Source: an uncultured Pseudomonadota bacterium (lineage in GTDB: Bacteria > Pseudomonadota > Alphaproteobacteria > RF32 > CAG-239). Taken from it: a stretch of DNA of 43,881 nucleotides. Both the position numbers and the translations under genes were made by a program. The first letter of the stretch is position 1. Each line of letters opens with the position of its first letter. The stretch spans positions 1 through 43,881 of the forward strand of contig CAMRWU010000013.1 in assembly GCA_947054505.1 (NCBI GenBank). Reading direction: 5' to 3'. This document shows positions 1 to 8,942 of the stretch, piece by piece. The notes beneath the pieces were generated by a model. It was not told the origin of the DNA, made no database searches, and worked only from the letters and a program-made list of their open reading frames with translations.

Positions 1-70
1 AACTATAACATAAAAATCAGCAATGGTCAACTATACATTGCATGGGGAGGACAAAAATAAAACAATAAAA

Positions 71-92
71 AAGCCCCTCAACCGAGGGGCTT
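71..92 (-). terminator. Rho-independent terminator of the transporter gene
   Basis: A 9-bp perfect stem (AAGCCCCTC / GAGGGGCTT) with a 4-nt loop lies 20 nt past the stop codon of the minus-strand transporter gene. On the minus strand it is followed by TTTTTTATT. T residues also follow on the plus strand, so it may work both ways. Confidence 0.85.
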
Positions 93-111
93 TTCCTTTT
101 ACAACTAATTT

Positions 112-1461
112 CTATCTCAAAAACTCAAGATATAAAAAGATATTGGCCATCACAATGCTGCACAGCATAACTGGTATTGACCACAGCAAGAACTTCATAA
201 AATGAATATGATAACCGTTCTTTGCGGCCATACCGGCAACAACAACATTGGCCGAAGCGCCGACCAAAGTCCCGTTACCACCAAAACAAGCACCGAGAGA
301 CAAAGCCCACCATACAGGCATCATCGCTTCTCGACCGCCAACAGCCTCTTCCATTGACTTAATCATCGGAATCATTGTAGCCACAAACGGAATATTATCA
401 ATAGCGCTCGACAGAACCGCCGAACTCCATAAAATATAATAAACCATTTTTTCAATACTGCCTTCTGTCAAAGCAATAAACTTCTGTCCTAACCAAGCCA
501 ATATACCGGTTACTTCCAAACCATAGACAATAACGAATAAACCGACGAAGAAGAAAATCGTCGTCCAATCTACCATTGCAAAAATCTCACTGACTTTATC
601 CTCACGTTCATGACCATGCAGGTTAAAAGTATATAAAAGAAGCAACAATGCAGCACCGGTCAAAGCGATTGTACCGTTATCAAGGAACAATTCCTTGGCA
701 AAAACAAAACCGGTAACCACCAAAACCAAAACAAACAAGGATTTATACATCAAAACCTTATCGGTAATGCTTTCTTTTTCATCCATCCCCATAACCAGAA
801 CTCGCTTTTCTTCATTGGTAACCAGTTTTTTCTTCCAGATTAAATCAAAAACCACCACCAACACAACCATCGTTGCGGCCACAACCGGTGTCAACACGCG
901 AACAAAATCCATAAAGCTGAGTTCTAAAGCCGAACCGATTAAGATATTAGGAGGATCACCAATTAAAGTTGCCGTTCCGCCGATATTTGATGAAAAGATT
1001 TCAATCAGCAAATACGGATACGGATTAATATCCAGTTTTTTGGTAATCTGAAACGTAATCGGAACAATCAAAAGAACGGTCGTCACATTGTCCAAAAATC
1101 CAGAAAAAACAGCGGTAACGACGGCCAAGACCAACATCAGACCACGAGGGCTGGCTTTAACCTTTTTAACACCCCAAATCGCCACATATTGGAAAACACC
1201 GGATTTTTCCGAAATTGAAACCACAATCATCATACCTATAAGCAAAGCCAAGGTATTAAAGTCAATACCGGCCAAAGCCTGTTTCTGAGATAACAGACCG
1301 GAGAGCATCATCAACGCAGCCCCCAACAAGGCAACAATAGCACGATTGACACGCTCGGTAAAAATAATCAGATACGCGACAGAAACGATAAGAACAGCCA
1401 ACAATTTTGGATCCATTCCCCAAATCAGTTTTGCCGCCTCAAGACCATGAGACATATCCAT
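112..1461 (-). CDS. ArsB/NhaD-type ion transporter (SLC13/ion-transporter superfamily)
   Basis: This 449-aa protein is almost entirely hydrophobic, with about ten to twelve membrane segments. It carries two pseudo-symmetric hairpin motifs: SGFLDNVTTVLL with GGTATLIGDPPNIL in the N-half, and SSAIDNIPFVAT with GGNGTLVGASANVV in the C-half. These are the hallmark of the ArsB/NhaD/P-protein group, whose members exchange Na+/H+ or export arsenite or carry anions. The substrate cannot be read from sequence, and no arsenic genes are nearby. I chose the ATG at 1461 because AAGGA lies 8 nt upstream; a longer reading lacks a ribosome site. It is divergent from the rhamnose operon and appears to be a single-gene unit. 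Confidence 0.85.
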   Translation of the reverse strand: MDMSHGLEAAKLIWGMDPKLLAVLIVSVAYLIIFTERVNRAIVALLGAALMMLSGLLSQKQALAGIDFNTLALLIGMMIVVSISEKSGVFQYVAIWGVKKVKASPRGLMLVLAVVTAVFSGFLDNVTTVLLIVPITFQITKKLDINPYPYLLIEIFSSNIGGTATLIGDPPNILIGSALELSFMDFVRVLTPVVAATMVVLVVVFDLIWKKKLVTNEEKRVLVMGMDEKESITDKVLMYKSLFVLVLVVTGFVFAKELFLDNGTIALTGAALLLLLYTFNLHGHEREDKVSEIFAMVDWTTIFFFVGLFVIVYGLEVTGILAWLGQKFIALTEGSIEKMVYYILWSSAVLSSAIDNIPFVATMIPMIKSMEEAVGGREAMMPVWWALSLGACFGGNGTLVGASANVVVAGMAAKNGYHIHFMKFLLWSIPVMLCSIVMANIFLYLEFLR

Positions 1462-1593
1462 ATATATAATCCTTTTGTTATTAAAGTTTATCAATTGCAA
1501 TACTATTCCTCAAAAAGTTAAGTTTTCCTAAATAGTCAGCACAAAATAAACAGAACCATTTGTCCACAGAATACGGACAATATCAACCTTAGC

Positions 1594-1622
1594 TTGAAAT
1601 ATATAGAGTCTGCTGATATACT
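1594..1622 (+). promoter_or_regulatory. Sigma-70-type promoter of the rml operon
   Basis: TTGAAA (1594-1599), a 17-bp spacer and TATACT (1617-1622) match the -35/-10 consensus at 5/6 each. Transcription would start near 1629 and give a leader of about 25 nt with a GGGAGAG ribosome site before rmlA. Confidence 0.65.
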
Positions 1623-1653
1623 CTTGACATATTTTTTTTTGGGAGAGAGATAT

Positions 1654-2538
1654 ATGAAAGGCATTATACTCGCCGGCGGAAGCGGCTCCAGACTCTATCC
1701 GTTAACGGAAAGCACCTGCAAACAATTGCTTCCGGTATACGACAAACCGATGATTTACTATCCGTTGTCAACCCTCATGCTGTTTGGCATTAAAGATATT
1801 CTGATTATTTCCACCCCGCAAGACACCCCGCATATTGAACATTTCTTCGGCAACGGTTCTCGTTTGGGGCTCAATATTTCCTACAAAATACAGGAAAAAC
1901 CCCGAGGCATCGCCGAAGCTTTCATTCTCGGCGCTGACTTCATCGGCAACGATGATGTCTGCCTGATTTTGGGTGACAATATCTTCTATATGGGAGAACA
2001 GCTGAAATCATTCCGCGAAGAAATCGCCAAAAACCCGGGCGGAACCGTGTTCGGTTATCATGTTTCCGATCCGGAACGTTTCGGTGTTGTTGAGTTTGAC
2101 AAAGATCACAAGGCGTTATCCATTGAAGAAAAGCCTAAACAACCAAAATCCAACTACGCTGTTGTCGGTCTCTACTTCTACCAATCTGATGTCGTGGAAA
2201 AAGCTAAAAATCTGCAACCCTCGGCCCGCGGAGAATTGGAAATCACCGACATCAACAAGGCTTATCTGAAAGAAGGTCGCCTGAACGTAGTAACAATGAA
2301 AAGAGGAAATGCATGGCTGGATGCCGGAACACCGCAATCTTTGCTCGATTCATCAAACTTCATTCAAATCATTGAAAGCCGCCAAGGACTGAAAATAGCC
2401 TGTATTGAAGAAATCGCCTACCGTCGCGGCTTTATTGACGACGAACAAATGCGTAAAATCATAAACTCGCTGAAAGACGGGATTGACTATAAAAACTATC
2501 TGCAAGCCATTTTTGAGGAATATCATGAAGATTATTAA
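1654..2538 (+). CDS. rmlA: Glucose-1-phosphate thymidylyltransferase
   Basis: RmlA joins dTTP and glucose-1-phosphate to give dTDP-glucose, the first step of cytosolic dTDP-L-rhamnose synthesis for surface polysaccharide. The 294-aa product has the expected length. It opens with MKGIILAGGSGSRLYPLT, the nucleotide-binding loop of sugar nucleotidyltransferases, then KQLLPVYDKPMIYYPLS and LILGDNIFY, and it has the NAWLDAGTP segment. The ATG at 1654 is preceded by GGGAGAG, and the longer reading from 1594 would run through the promoter. It overlaps rmlC by 14 bp and heads the operon rmlA-C-D-B. Confidence 0.97.
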   Translation: MKGIILAGGSGSRLYPLTESTCKQLLPVYDKPMIYYPLSTLMLFGIKDILIISTPQDTPHIEHFFGNGSRLGLNISYKIQEKPRGIAEAFILGADFIGNDDVCLILGDNIFYMGEQLKSFREEIAKNPGGTVFGYHVSDPERFGVVEFDKDHKALSIEEKPKQPKSNYAVVGLYFYQSDVVEKAKNLQPSARGELEITDINKAYLKEGRLNVVTMKRGNAWLDAGTPQSLLDSSNFIQIIESRQGLKIACIEEIAYRRGFIDDEQMRKIINSLKDGIDYKNYLQAIFEEYHEDY

Positions 2539-3070
2539 CACGGCAATTAAAGACGTTTTCATTATTGAACCTCAGGTGTTCAAAGACGAACGCGGTTATT
2601 TTTTTGAAAGCTATAATCAAGCCGCTTTTAAGGAAGCCGGCCTGAACTATGACTTTATTCAAGACAACCAATCTCAATCTGTCTACGGCACAATCCGTGG
2701 TCTTCACTTTCAAAAAGGAGAATTCTCCCAAGCAAAATTAGTCCGTGTTTTGGAGGGAACCGTTTTGGATGTTGCCGTTGATTTACGCCCAGACTCACCA
2801 ACTTTCGGACAACATGTCGCGGTTGAGCTCTCCGCCGAAAACAATCGTCAACTGATGATTCCGCGACAATTTGCTCATGGTTTCGCCGTTTTAACACCGC
2901 GCGCCACCTTTGCCTACAAATGCGATAATGTCTACAACAAAGCCTCTGAAGGCGGCATCCGTTTTGATGATCCGGCGTTGGCTATTGACTGGAAAATTGA
3001 TATATCCAAAGCAATTTTGTCAGAAAAAGACAAGATTTTGCCACTGTTGGAGAACGCTCAATGTTTCTAG
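2525..3070 (+). CDS. rmlC: dTDP-4-dehydrorhamnose 3,5-epimerase
   Basis: RmlC epimerises dTDP-4-keto-6-deoxy-glucose at C3 and C5, the third step of the rhamnose pathway. The 181-aa cupin-type protein shows the family segments KDERGYFFESYN near the start, then SVYGTIRGLHFQ with the conserved His, KLVRVLEGTVLDVAVDLR, and the FAHGF block. The start at ATG 2525 gives MKIINTAIKDVFII, a typical RmlC N-terminus, and lies inside the end of rmlA. Its stop overlaps the rmlD start, so translation is probably coupled. Confidence 0.96.
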   Translation: MKIINTAIKDVFIIEPQVFKDERGYFFESYNQAAFKEAGLNYDFIQDNQSQSVYGTIRGLHFQKGEFSQAKLVRVLEGTVLDVAVDLRPDSPTFGQHVAVELSAENNRQLMIPRQFAHGFAVLTPRATFAYKCDNVYNKASEGGIRFDDPALAIDWKIDISKAILSEKDKILPLLENAQCF

Positions 3071-3888
3071 TTACCGGAGCTAACGGACAGTTAGGCAACT
3101 GCCTGCACCAATTGCTTGGCGATAAAGCCATCTATGTTGATAAAGATGAACTTGACATCACCGATGCGCAAGCCGTTTCCGAATTCTGCAAAAAACAAAA
3201 TTTTGCCGCCATCATCAACTGTGCCGCTTATACCGCAGTGGACAAGGCCGAAAACGATGAGGAACTGGCTCGCAAAATTAATGCCGACGGTCCGGCTAAT
3301 CTTGCTGCAACGGGCATCCCGTTAGTCCACATCTCAACAGACTATGTTTTTGACGGTAACAACTGCCGCCCCTACAATGAAAGCGATACGCCACACCCAC
3401 AGTCAGCCTACGGAAGAACAAAACTTTTGGGCGAAAAGCTGGTTATGGAAAAAGCCTCTGCGACAATAATCATCCGGACAGCTTGGCTTTATTCCGAATT
3501 TGGCAACAACTTTGTTAAAACAATGCGTCGTCTGGGAGCCGAAAAAGAACAGCTTAACGTTGTTTTTGATCAGGTAGGAACACCGACTTACGCCGGAGAC
3601 TTGGCACAGGCTATTGTCAATATCCTGCCGCAACTTCGTTCCGGAATGAAAGAAATTTGCCATTTTTCAAACGAAGGTGTCTGCTCATGGTACGACTTTG
3701 CCGCTGAAATAATGAATACATCAGGTTTAACGTGTAAAGTTCTCCCTATTGAAAGCAAGGATTATCCGACACCAGCAACACGACCGGCCTACTCGGTTCT
3801 CAACAAAGCAAAAATCAAAAATATGTTTGGTATCTCAATTAACCACTGGAAAGAAAGTCTAAACGCATGTCTAAAAAATCTATCTTAG
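3061..3888 (+). CDS. rmlD: dTDP-4-dehydrorhamnose reductase
   Basis: RmlD reduces dTDP-4-keto-L-rhamnose with NAD(P)H to finish dTDP-L-rhamnose. This 275-aa short-chain dehydrogenase fold begins with FLVTGANGQLG, the nucleotide-binding glycine motif. It has INCAAYTAVDKAE, STDYVFDG and the catalytic YGRTK (YxxxK), as well as RTAWLYSEFGNNFV. It overlaps rmlC upstream and rmlB downstream by 10 and 22 bp, so all four genes form one tightly packed unit. Confidence 0.96.
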   Translation: MFLVTGANGQLGNCLHQLLGDKAIYVDKDELDITDAQAVSEFCKKQNFAAIINCAAYTAVDKAENDEELARKINADGPANLAATGIPLVHISTDYVFDGNNCRPYNESDTPHPQSAYGRTKLLGEKLVMEKASATIIIRTAWLYSEFGNNFVKTMRRLGAEKEQLNVVFDQVGTPTYAGDLAQAIVNILPQLRSGMKEICHFSNEGVCSWYDFAAEIMNTSGLTCKVLPIESKDYPTPATRPAYSVLNKAKIKNMFGISINHWKESLNACLKNLS

Positions 3889-4898
3889 TAACCGGTGGCG
3901 CCGGCTTCATCGGCTCCAACTTTGTTCCTTATTTTGCCCAAAAATATCCGGACTATCATATTGTCAACCTTGATAAGCTAACCTATGCCGGAAACTTGGA
4001 TAACCTCAATGATATCAACGGAGCCGCTAACTACACCTTTATTCAGGGCGACATTTGCGACCGCACGTTGATTGAAAAGATTTTCAATGACTACAACATC
4101 AACGGCGTTATTCACTTTGCGGCAGAAAGTCACGTTGACAACTCCATTACCGGCCCTCAAGCCTTTATTGAAACCAATATTATGGGAACATTTACCTTAC
4201 TTGACGTTGCCCGTAACCACTGGTTCAGTGCGCCCAATCAGGTAAAATCAGGCTATGAAAACGCTCGTTTTCACCACATCTCAACCGATGAAGTTTACGG
4301 CACACTGGGCGAAACAGGCTTTTTCTATGAAACAACAGCTTATGCTCCCAACTCTCCTTATTCGGCATCCAAAGCCAGCTCCGATATGCTGGTTCGCGCC
4401 TATTGCCATACCTACGGCCTGAATGCGACAATTTCCAATTGTTCCAACAACTACGGTCCGAAACAACATCCGGAAAAATTAATTCCCAAAATCATCTCCA
4501 ACGCCCTGAGCGGCAAAAACATTCCCATTTACGGCGATGGCAAAAACATCCGTGATTGGTTATATGTCCTTGACCACTGCAAAGCGATTGATTTGATTTT
4601 CCATAACGGCAAGTCCGGAGAAACTTATAACATCGGCGGTCACAACGAGAAAAACAACCTCGAAATCGTTGATGCCATTTGCACCATTCTTGATAAAGAA
4701 ATGCCCCGTGCTGACAAGACTTCTTACAAAGACTTAATTATCTTTGTCAAAGATCGCCCTGGGCATGACAAACGTTATGCGATTGACGCCACCAAGCTGG
4801 AAACCGAACTTGGCTGGAAAGCTGATGAAAACTTTGCCAGCGGCATCATCAAAACCGTTGAATGGTATATCCGCCAAATAAAACAACAAGCGGCATAA
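3867..4898 (+). CDS. rmlB: dTDP-glucose 4,6-dehydratase
   Basis: RmlB converts dTDP-glucose to dTDP-4-keto-6-deoxyglucose, the second pathway step, with bound NAD+. The 343-aa product starts with the Rossmann loop VTGGAGFIGSNFV. It carries FAAESHVDNS, the active-site STDEVYG, YSASKASSD (YxxxK) and the RDWLYVLDHC and RPGHDKRYAID segments typical of RmlB. It is the last gene of the operon and is followed by a strong terminator. With rmlA, C and D it supplies activated rhamnose, probably for O-antigen or another glycan whose transferases lie outside this window. Confidence 0.97.
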   Translation: MSKKSILVTGGAGFIGSNFVPYFAQKYPDYHIVNLDKLTYAGNLDNLNDINGAANYTFIQGDICDRTLIEKIFNDYNINGVIHFAAESHVDNSITGPQAFIETNIMGTFTLLDVARNHWFSAPNQVKSGYENARFHHISTDEVYGTLGETGFFYETTAYAPNSPYSASKASSDMLVRAYCHTYGLNATISNCSNNYGPKQHPEKLIPKIISNALSGKNIPIYGDGKNIRDWLYVLDHCKAIDLIFHNGKSGETYNIGGHNEKNNLEIVDAICTILDKEMPRADKTSYKDLIIFVKDRPGHDKRYAIDATKLETELGWKADENFASGIIKTVEWYIRQIKQQAA

Positions 4899-4914
4899 AT
4901 AACCATCCTTAACT

Positions 4915-4954
4915 AACCTCCGCCTAAAAATTAACCTCGGCGGAGGTTTTTTAT
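4915..4954 (+). terminator. Terminator of the rml operon
   Basis: A 10-bp perfect stem (AACCTCCGCC / GGCGGAGGTT) is followed by TTTTTTAT, 17 nt after the rmlB stop codon. Confidence 0.9.
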
Positions 4955-5066
4955 ATTTAAAAAAGAAAATTCCTCACTATTTCCTGTGCATACATCAGAT
5001 TCTTTTAGACAAACAACAATGAAACCGCATAATGAGAAAACTACTTTTAAACATAAGGAAAAAAAT

Positions 5067-5588
5067 ATGAACAAAACCAAAGCCCAGCTTATTGTAACCC
5101 GCCACTACCACTACAACGGCACCAATGCCGGAAAAGAATTTCAATCATTGCGAGGTGACCTCAGAGGCCCTATTGCCCGTGAAGCGGAATTTCAAGTCAA
5201 AACATTGGCACAAACAGATGGTTTTTCAGAAATTTTAATCCCTGCAAACGGAAAAGAAACAACCGCAGAAGACAAATCACAAATCTTATTTGATGCATTC
5301 TGTGAATACTATGCTCATCAAGGCAATCAGGAACTGGCTCGTTCCGGTGGTCTCCTCAGTCACACTTTTGAAAGACTGAAAGCCAAAAGCGACAGCGAAT
5401 ACGATTTCGAAACCGGAATGCCCCGCCATCAAAGAGATTTCATTATCGAAAACAACTTGCACCCGACCACCCTCCAAGCCAAAGAAAATAACCGACGCAT
5501 TGAGCGCCAAAGAAATGAAGGTCAGGAGATTGTACCGGAACAAAAGCTACAACAACTCATGAGCAAATTAACATCTTTCGAAAGATAA
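5067..5588 (+). CDS. Hypothetical protein, 173 aa, soluble
   Basis: I do not recognise this family. It has no signal peptide or membrane segment, and the C-terminal half is charged and helical (KENNRRIERQRNEGQEIV). The N-terminus reads as a beta strand, MNKTKAQLIVTRHYHYNG, and the middle has an acidic stretch. The ATG at 5067 follows AAGGA at good distance; an upstream in-frame reading to 4986 has no ribosome site. It sits alone between the rml terminator and its own bidirectional hairpin, so it is probably monocistronic. The coding frame uses the same AT-leaning codons as its neighbours. Confidence 0.7.
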   Translation: MNKTKAQLIVTRHYHYNGTNAGKEFQSLRGDLRGPIAREAEFQVKTLAQTDGFSEILIPANGKETTAEDKSQILFDAFCEYYAHQGNQELARSGGLLSHTFERLKAKSDSEYDFETGMPRHQRDFIIENNLHPTTLQAKENNRRIERQRNEGQEIVPEQKLQQLMSKLTSFER

Positions 5589-5594
5589 AGAAAC

Positions 5595-5620
5595 AGCCCC
5601 GCATCCTGTGGGGCTATTTC
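5595..5620. terminator. Bidirectional terminator between convergent genes
   Basis: The stem AGCCCCGCA / TGTGGGGCT (one G-U pair) with a 3-nt loop lies just past the stop of the plus-strand 173-aa gene and 25 bp from the stop of the minus-strand aminopeptidase. T-rich flanks occur on both sides (ATTTCTTT on plus, GTTTCTTT on minus). Confidence 0.7.
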
Positions 5621-5644
5621 TTTATCTTCATCTGTAACAAGACG

Positions 5645-7108
5645 TTAACTCTTGGCATTCAAATAATAGTTCAAGACCCGAACACCAAAACCGGTTGACC
5701 CTTTCGGACACAACGGTGAACCTTTATCTTCGGTATCAACACCAGCAATATCCAAATGTGCCCAAGCATTGCCTTTTTGCACAAAACGCTCTAGGAAACA
5801 CGCGGCAGTACTGCCGCCGGCATTAACACCGCCAAGATTTTTCATATCAGCAATATCAGAGTTAATCATCTTATTATAGCCCTCACCCAACGGCAAGCGC
5901 CATAACTTTTCATCACTGGCCTCACCGGCTTTAATCAATTCATTGCACAATTTGTCATTGTTACAAAAGATGCCGGCATACTGATTGCCCAAAGCCCGCA
6001 TTGTCGCACCAGTCAAGGTGGCAATGTCAATCAACGTATGAACATTATAGTTGCTTTGCAAATACCACATAATGTCTCCGAGCACCAGTCGTCCTTCAGC
6101 ATCGGTATTCAAAATCTCTACCGTTTGACCCGACAAAGAAGTAACCACATCCCCCGGACGTGTCGCCATTGCATCCGGCATATTTTCAACCAAACCGACA
6201 ATACCGATAACATTCACCGGCGCCTTTTGCAAAGCCAAAGCTTTCAGGCTGGAAACCACCACAGCCGCACCGGTCATATCTCGTTTCATATCACCCATAC
6301 CGGTTCCCGGTTTCAGAGAAATACCACCACTGTCAAAAGTTACGCCCTTGCCGACCAAGCCACAGTCAAACTCAACCTGATCCGGCTTGCCGCGCCACTG
6401 AATAATCGCAACCCGCGGATCATTGCAAGACCCTTGAGCCACGGACAACAACATCCCAAACTCTTTTTCCTGCAAAGCCTTTTTATCCAAAATCTCAATA
6501 TCCAACCCCAAATACGACAAACGCTGAATATCATCGGCAAAAACCTCAGGTGTCAAATAATTGGCCGGTTCATTGCACAAATCGCGCGCATAACGGACAG
6601 CATTACCCAAAGCCGCAAAACGACGATAACTTTCATTTACGGCTTCCGGATTTTTAACCTTCAAAATAACCTGTTCCAAGCTGGGATATTCTTCCTGCTT
6701 TTTCTTGGTAAAATATTTATCAAAACGATAAGATCCGACAGTCAAACCAAAAGCAACATTATGAGCAATCTCCGCAAGACTCAGTTTACAACCTTTAATT
6801 TCTTCAACATAATAGCAGGCAACAGCGTCCTTAAACAGCTTTTTAGCCAGTGCTCCGCCCAATTTTTGCAAAGCAACCGCATCTGGTTTATCACCTAAAC
6901 CGGCAATAATAATCTTGCCATTCGGACCAAATACTTCAACAAAGGTACCGTTTTTACCTTTGAAACCGGATTGTACAACGGCTTTTTTTACCAATGCAGT
7001 TTCATCGTCATTCAAAGCCTTTGAAACAATCTTGGCATTTTCAGACACACCGACAATTTTGACCGCCTTGGAGCCGATTCTACCGTCTGTAAAAACAATC
7101 TCAAGCAT
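5645..7108 (-). CDS. pepA: Leucyl aminopeptidase (M17 family)
   Basis: This cytosolic dimetal enzyme removes N-terminal residues, preferably Leu, from peptides and forms hexamers in the family. The 487-aa product has the N-terminal macro-like domain and a C-terminal peptidase domain. The latter carries GKGVTFDSGGISLKPG (catalytic Lys and metal Asp), KRDMTGAA and the M17 signature NTDAEGRLVLGD. The ending (CPKGSTGFGVRVLNYYL) is also typical. I chose ATG 7108 (MLEIVFTDG) because AGAGG precedes it; a longer in-frame extension to 7192 lies in the AT-rich intergenic region. In E. coli, PepA also binds DNA in Xer recombination, but nothing here shows that role. Confidence 0.95.
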   Translation of the reverse strand: MLEIVFTDGRIGSKAVKIVGVSENAKIVSKALNDDETALVKKAVVQSGFKGKNGTFVEVFGPNGKIIIAGLGDKPDAVALQKLGGALAKKLFKDAVACYYVEEIKGCKLSLAEIAHNVAFGLTVGSYRFDKYFTKKKQEEYPSLEQVILKVKNPEAVNESYRRFAALGNAVRYARDLCNEPANYLTPEVFADDIQRLSYLGLDIEILDKKALQEKEFGMLLSVAQGSCNDPRVAIIQWRGKPDQVEFDCGLVGKGVTFDSGGISLKPGTGMGDMKRDMTGAAVVVSSLKALALQKAPVNVIGIVGLVENMPDAMATRPGDVVTSLSGQTVEILNTDAEGRLVLGDIMWYLQSNYNVHTLIDIATLTGATMRALGNQYAGIFCNNDKLCNELIKAGEASDEKLWRLPLGEGYNKMINSDIADMKNLGGVNAGGSTAACFLERFVQKGNAWAHLDIAGVDTEDKGSPLCPKGSTGFGVRVLNYYLNAKS

Positions 7109-7234
7109 TTCTTTATCCTCTCTATTTTTCAAAACTCCTAATAATATAACGCCTATTTTACAAAAAGCATAAATTTTCTTGAATTTCTCCACAAAGGTGA
7201 TAATAAGAAAGGCATAAAAAACAAAGGATTGACA

Positions 7235-8188
7235 ATGACAAACATTTTCGCACCCACGGCAGAAAACTTATCTCGCGCAGCTGAGACCATCAAAAACGGC
7301 GGTTTAGTCGCATTTCCGACCGATACAGTTTATGGATTGGGCGCCAATGTTTACCTGCCGGACGCCGTTGCTGGTATTTTTGCCGCCAAGCAACGTCCGT
7401 TATTTGATCCTTTAATTTCACACATTGCCGATATTGACTTTTTGCCTGAATATGCGCAAACAGACCAACGCATTATGGATCTGGCAAAACATTTCTGGCC
7501 CGGCCCATTAACTTTCGTCCTCAAACGTAAGGACAACAACCATCAACTTGATTTAGTTTGTTCCGGATTACCGGCTATTGCGGTCCGAATGCCCAACCAC
7601 CCCTTAGCGCTTGAACTCATCAAAAATGCCGGTGTTCCGATTGCCGCTCCATCAGCCAACCGTTTCAAAAGTATTTCACCGACAACGGCTCAACACGTCT
7701 ATGACAGCCTCGGTGAACGGGTCGATATGATTTTAGATGGCGGTCCCTGTGCAATCGGAGTGGAAACCACCATCATTGATCTGACCACCAAAGAAATTGT
7801 TATGCTTCGTGCCGGTGGTTTAGCCAAAGAAACCATTGAAGACTTCACCGGTGAAAAAGTCATCATCTCGCATGGCAGTCCGGATAAACCTTCCGCCCCC
7901 GGACAACTCCTCAAACACTATGCGCCGTCCATGCCCATGCGCATTAACGTTTGCCAAGAAGACGTTCGTCCCGATGAATTTTTTATCGGCTTTGGCAATG
8001 TTCAAAACGCACAACTGAATCTTAGCCCGAGCGGAAACCTGCGGGAAGCCGCCGCAAACTTGTTCGCCTTTATGAGATTGGCTGAAACACACAAAGAATA
8101 CTCTGGCATTGCGATGTCCCCCATTCCCGAAACCGATTTGGGACTGGCCATCAACGATCGTATCCGCCGCGCCTCCTTCAAAGAATAA
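7235..8188 (+). CDS. tsaC: L-threonylcarbamoyladenylate synthase, Sua5 type
   Basis: The enzyme makes threonylcarbamoyl-AMP from Thr, bicarbonate and ATP for the t6A37 modification of ANN-decoding tRNAs. At 317 aa this is the long Sua5 form, a YrdC domain followed by a C-terminal Sua5 domain. The YrdC domain has GGLVAFPTDTVYGLGAN, KQRPLFDPLISHI, FWPGPLTFVLK and PIAAPSANRFKSISPTTAQH. The linker contains the SPGQ-like APGQLLKHYAPSMP. AAAGGA sits 6 nt before ATG 7235, whereas the TTG at 7229 would abut it. It is divergent from pepA. Confidence 0.95.
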   Translation: MTNIFAPTAENLSRAAETIKNGGLVAFPTDTVYGLGANVYLPDAVAGIFAAKQRPLFDPLISHIADIDFLPEYAQTDQRIMDLAKHFWPGPLTFVLKRKDNNHQLDLVCSGLPAIAVRMPNHPLALELIKNAGVPIAAPSANRFKSISPTTAQHVYDSLGERVDMILDGGPCAIGVETTIIDLTTKEIVMLRAGGLAKETIEDFTGEKVIISHGSPDKPSAPGQLLKHYAPSMPMRINVCQEDVRPDEFFIGFGNVQNAQLNLSPSGNLREAAANLFAFMRLAETHKEYSGIAMSPIPETDLGLAINDRIRRASFKE

Positions 8189-8215
8189 ATTTTCATAATC
8201 ATCATTAATAGGTGC

Positions 8216-8244
8216 TTGACTTGTCACCTACTTTATGGTATGTT
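8216..8244 (+). promoter_or_regulatory. Promoter of the 38-aa membrane microprotein gene
   Basis: TTGACT (8216-8221), a 17-bp spacer and TATGTT (8239-8244) form a good sigma-70-type promoter. The predicted start near 8251 leaves a 40-nt leader. Confidence 0.6.
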
Positions 8245-8291
8245 TTACGTATGAATTAAACAAGTTAAAAACTATTAAAAAATTACATACT

Positions 8292-8408
8292 ATGACAACT
8301 TTCATTTCTTTCGTAGGCTACAGCTTTTCAGCAATCGGAATGCTTTTAGTGGTCACCACCGGAATATACGGTTTATTCTTCGACAAAGAAGAGTGCGAAA
8401 AACTTTGA
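8292..8408 (+). CDS. Small single-TM membrane protein, 38 aa
   Basis: The open frame begins MTTFISFVGYSFSAIGM and continues with a hydrophobic span of about 22 residues. It ends with a short charged tail (FFDKEECEKL) and a TGA stop. It is too short for ordinary gene calling. Support comes from the frame lying exactly between a good promoter (8216-8244) and a 17-bp-stem terminator (8427-8467), which makes a self-contained unit of about 225 nt. The upstream Shine-Dalgarno signal is weak, so a noncoding RNA is the alternative. I do not recognise the peptide. Confidence 0.55.
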   Translation: MTTFISFVGYSFSAIGMLLVVTTGIYGLFFDKEECEKL

Positions 8409-8426
8409 AACACTCATTACTCTAAA

Positions 8427-8475
8427 ACAAACCCTGAAAAGATCCTCAACATCTTTTCAGGGTTTGTTTTTTTTC
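8427..8475 (+). terminator. Very strong intrinsic terminator
   Basis: A 17-bp perfect stem (8427-8443 with 8451-8467) and a 7-nt loop are followed by eight T. It ends the microprotein transcript and could also receive transcription from the opposite gene at 8482-8709. Confidence 0.9.
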
Positions 8476-8481
8476 GAATGA

Positions 8482-8709
8482 TTATTCTACGACAATATCT
8501 CTCTTCGGAGCAGCCTGATAATCATCAACGGCTTCTTCAACCGCATTACCGGTATCTTTTACAATCTGTTTGGTGCCGTCACCAACCTGACTGACAACTT
8601 CTCCGACGGTTGTTGTCTTATCAATATTGCCATCATAAATTCCTTTACCGACCAAAAAGATAACAACCAATAAAATCAAATAAAAAACGTATTTCAAAAA
8701 TGTTCCCAT
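8482..8709 (-). CDS. Hypothetical single-TM protein, 75 aa
   Basis: The start ATG 8709 is fixed by a strong GGGAGG 7 nt upstream; a longer reading to 8787 has none. The product has one N-terminal membrane helix (residues about 6-23, LKYVFYLILLVVIFLVGKG). After it comes a Thr/Val-rich amphipathic segment (GEVVSQVGDGTKQIVKD) and an acidic tail ending in VVE. The topology suggests an inner-membrane anchor with a short helical domain. I do not recognise the family. Confidence 0.7.
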   Translation of the reverse strand: MGTFLKYVFYLILLVVIFLVGKGIYDGNIDKTTTVGEVVSQVGDGTKQIVKDTGNAVEEAVDDYQAAPKRDIVVE

Positions 8710-8942
8710 GATAAGCCTCCCTAAATAACAATGAGTCTCAAAAGAGATAATATCTTCCCTGTATTTTTCAAGATAGCCGCTCAGCAAATTTCATCCGCCA
8801 AACCTTTAATTTTATAATAGAATGCAAACATAAAAAATTAATCAGATATAGATATGAAAAAAAACATCAAACTCATTGCAACCTACAGTGTCGATATCTT
8901 TATTGGAAAAATAACTATCGTCAGCCTTAAACACGAAATGAA

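Noticed and set aside
1624..1652. TTGACA at 1624 as the -35 box of rmlA
   Set aside because: Its -10 position would fall on the start codon region and give a leaderless mRNA, while TTGAAA-N17-TATACT upstream fits better with the visible ribosome site.
6038..6898. A 286-codon open frame on the plus strand opposite pepA
   Set aside because: It lies entirely antisense to a well-supported aminopeptidase gene, has low-complexity composition (Ile, Asn, Gln, Arg) and no ribosome site; it is a shadow of pepA codon use.
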